Origin: Streptomyces carpinensis
Lineage (GTDB): Bacteria; Actinomycetota; Actinomycetes; Streptomycetales; Streptomycetaceae
DNA length: 52,351 nt
Reading direction: 5' to 3'
Assembly: GCF_002154505.1 (NCBI RefSeq)
Contig: NZ_MUBM01000034.1
Span: 1-52,351, forward strand
The position numbers were made by a program, and so were the translations under genes. A model generated the notes under the pieces. It searched no databases. It saw nothing but the letters and a program-made list of their open reading frames with translations, and was not told the origin of the DNA. Shown here piece by piece: positions 51,085 to 52,351 of this stretch (position 1 is its first letter; every line of letters starts with the position of its first letter).

Positions 51085-52179
51085 ATGTCTGCAAACCCAC
51101 ACGACGCTCTGCCGATCCGGCTCAACGTCGACGACTCCGACTCGCCGTCCGACGTCGTCGACGCGCTGTTCCTCGGCCGCTTCGCGACGGGCGAGCAGCC
51201 GTACGCGCACGCGGCCAACATCGACCGGGTACGCAAGGGGGCCACGCTGGTGCCCGACGGCGCCCGGGTGCTGCGCGTGGCCCGGGACGACGACCGCAGC
51301 GCGACCCTCGCGGAGGGCGAGGGCTGGACCCTGCTGGTCTCCCGCTGGAACCGGGGCGCCGACGTCACGGTCACGGCGACCAGCGCCGAACTGGCCGAGA
51401 AGATCCTCGACCAGGCCACGGACGGAGCGGCGGACGAGCCGGAGCCACAGCCGGAGAACGTGACGATGGGCTTCTGGTACGTCTCGCCCAGGCGCGGCCC
51501 GTACCGCACCACCCGGCAGATCTCGGCGGGCACCTGGGACGAGGTCCGGGCCAACTACACCGCGCCGGTCGCGGACGCGATGGACCGTCTGATGAAGACG
51601 ACCCCGCAGGACATCGCGGGCCGCCTGCTCCTGCTGCACGGCCCGCCGGGCACCGGCAAGACCACCGCGCTGCGCACACTGGCCCGCTCCTGGCGCGACT
51701 GGTGCCAGGTGGACTGCGTCCTGGACCCCGAGCGCCTCTTCTCCGACGTGGGTTACCTGATGGACATCGCCATCGGCGAGGAGGACTCGGCGGGCAAGGG
51801 CCGCTGGCGGCTGCTCCTGCTGGAGGACTGCGACGAACTGATCCGCGGCGAGGCCAAGCACACGGCCGGCCAGGCGCTGTCCCGGCTGCTGAACCTCACC
51901 GACGGGCTGCTCGGCCAGGGCCGCAACGTCCTGGTGGGCGTGACGACCAACGAGGACCTGGAGCGCCTGCACCCGGCCGTGGTCCGCCCGGGCCGCTGCC
52001 TGGCCCGCATCGAGGTGGGGCGGCTGACCCGGCGGGAGGCGGTGAACTGGCTGGGCAGCGAGGAGGGTGTCGGCCGCGAGGGCGCGACCCTGGCAGAGTT
52101 GTACGCGCTGCGCCGGGGCACCTCCCCGACGGCGCTCCCGGAGCCGCGCGAGGGGGCGGACGCGGGGCTGTACCTGTGA
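51085..52179 (+). CDS. AAA family ATPase with N-terminal DUF5925-like domain
   Basis: 364 residues (MSANPHDALPIRLNVDDSDS). The N-terminal 110 residues form a small alpha/beta domain (VVDALFLGRFATGEQPYAHAANIDRVRKGATLVPDGARVLRVARDDDRSATL). The ATPase core has Walker A GPPGTGKT (about 186-193), Walker B LLLLEDCDEL, sensor-1-like VLVGVTTNEDLERLHPAVVRPGRC (arginine finger region) and ends with RRGTSPTALPEPREG. Probably a protein-remodelling ATPase; partner unknown. Divergent from the GH39-like gene, with 156 bases between; no strong ribosome site. Start at GTG 51067 is possible. Confidence 0.85.
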   Translation: MSANPHDALPIRLNVDDSDSPSDVVDALFLGRFATGEQPYAHAANIDRVRKGATLVPDGARVLRVARDDDRSATLAEGEGWTLLVSRWNRGADVTVTATSAELAEKILDQATDGAADEPEPQPENVTMGFWYVSPRRGPYRTTRQISAGTWDEVRANYTAPVADAMDRLMKTTPQDIAGRLLLLHGPPGTGKTTALRTLARSWRDWCQVDCVLDPERLFSDVGYLMDIAIGEEDSAGKGRWRLLLLEDCDELIRGEAKHTAGQALSRLLNLTDGLLGQGRNVLVGVTTNEDLERLHPAVVRPGRCLARIEVGRLTRREAVNWLGSEEGVGREGATLAELYALRRGTSPTALPEPREGADAGLYL

Positions 52180-52192
52180 TCAGCACCGGCGG

Positions 52193-52212
52193 GGGTCCGG
52201 CCGCGCGGACCC
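52193..52212. terminator. hairpin after the AAA ATPase gene
   Basis: GGGTCCG-GCCGCG-CGGACCC: perfect 7-bp stem, 14 bases beyond the stop. From here to the window end (52351) I see no gene. Confidence 0.55.
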
Positions 52213-52351
52213 GCACGGCCGGGACCCGCCGGGACCAGGGCGGACGCACTGCCTGTTCGTGAAGCCGGGGCTCCGGCGGCGCGCCGCCGCCCGCCCGGCC
52301 CGCGCGGCCCCCTGCCCGCGCAGCCTCCCCGCCGCGCCCAGGGCGCCCTGG

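Noticed and set aside
1..52351. Search for tRNA, rRNA, CRISPR arrays, insertion sequences, attachment sites and prophage genes
   Set aside because: No cloverleaf-like segments, spaced identical repeats, transposase or integrase motifs were seen by eye.

Overview
The window reads as a piece of a Streptomyces-type actinobacterial chromosome. GC content is very high, third positions are strongly G/C, GTG and TTG starts are frequent, and neighbouring genes often overlap by 4 bases (ATGA, GTGA, TTGA). The families are typical soil actinomycete ones: SoxR, five TetR regulators, an ECF sigma/anti-sigma pair, a class F-like sortase, MFS and EamA exporters, homogentisate dioxygenase and a DrrA-like ABC exporter. 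I see no tRNA, rRNA, CRISPR array, transposase, integrase or phage gene, so this looks like ordinary chromosome with some decaying genes.

Layout. (1) 0.1-3.3 kb: a leftward SDR / acyl-CoA synthetase / TetR operon with a TetR-type operator-like site upstream. (2) 3.4-9.8 kb: a secreted NamZ-like muramidase, an alpha/beta-hydrolase-like protein, a large secreted penicillin-acylase-family Ntn hydrolase and a zinc-ribbon protein preceded by a short-period repeat array. (3) 9.9-12.6 kb: a short BKACE-like protein, an RNA ligase with an intact nucleotidyl-lysine motif, and soxR. (4) 12.6-20.9 kb: MaoC hydratase, TetR, YiaA-type membrane protein, acyl-CoA dehydrogenase, TetR, ArsR, EamA exporter, alcohol dehydrogenase and aldehyde dehydrogenase. 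Two different palindromes each occur twice here and seem to define two small TetR regulons. (5) 20.9-26.8 kb: a triply damaged sugar-ABC ATPase, a sortase with an overlapping membrane-anchored protein, an MFS exporter and a citrate transporter. (6) 27-36.9 kb: a molybdopterin oxidoreductase under a perfect TetR-type palindrome, TetR, a lipoprotein, hmgA, a GntR regulator, an orphan type ISP specificity-domain-like protein, and a divergent TetR/ABC-exporter pair with two operators. (7) 37-39.9 kb: two gene remnants (CaiB CoA-transferase, NicO nickel transporter), a small conserved-looking protein, and an anti-sigma/ECF sigma pair. (8) 39.9-52.2 kb: an SGNH esterase, then an exopolysaccharide-like locus (small membrane protein, FemAB/GNAT-like protein, two GT2 transferases, polysaccharide deacetylase, a 1302-residue flippase fused to a second polytopic membrane module), a convergent GH39-like hydrolase, and an AAA ATPase.

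How the genes fit together. Most of regions 1, 3 and 4 is acyl-CoA and alcohol/aldehyde oxidation under local TetR control. Region 8 is the best candidate for a little-described system: a compact envelope-polysaccharide machine in which one protein may combine export and polymerisation or glycosylation, with a GH39-like trimming enzyme. The first glycosyltransferase gene carries the only in-frame TTA leucine codon I found in the intact genes, which suggests bldA-dependent, developmentally timed expression. All functional calls rest on reading the sequence; no database search was run.
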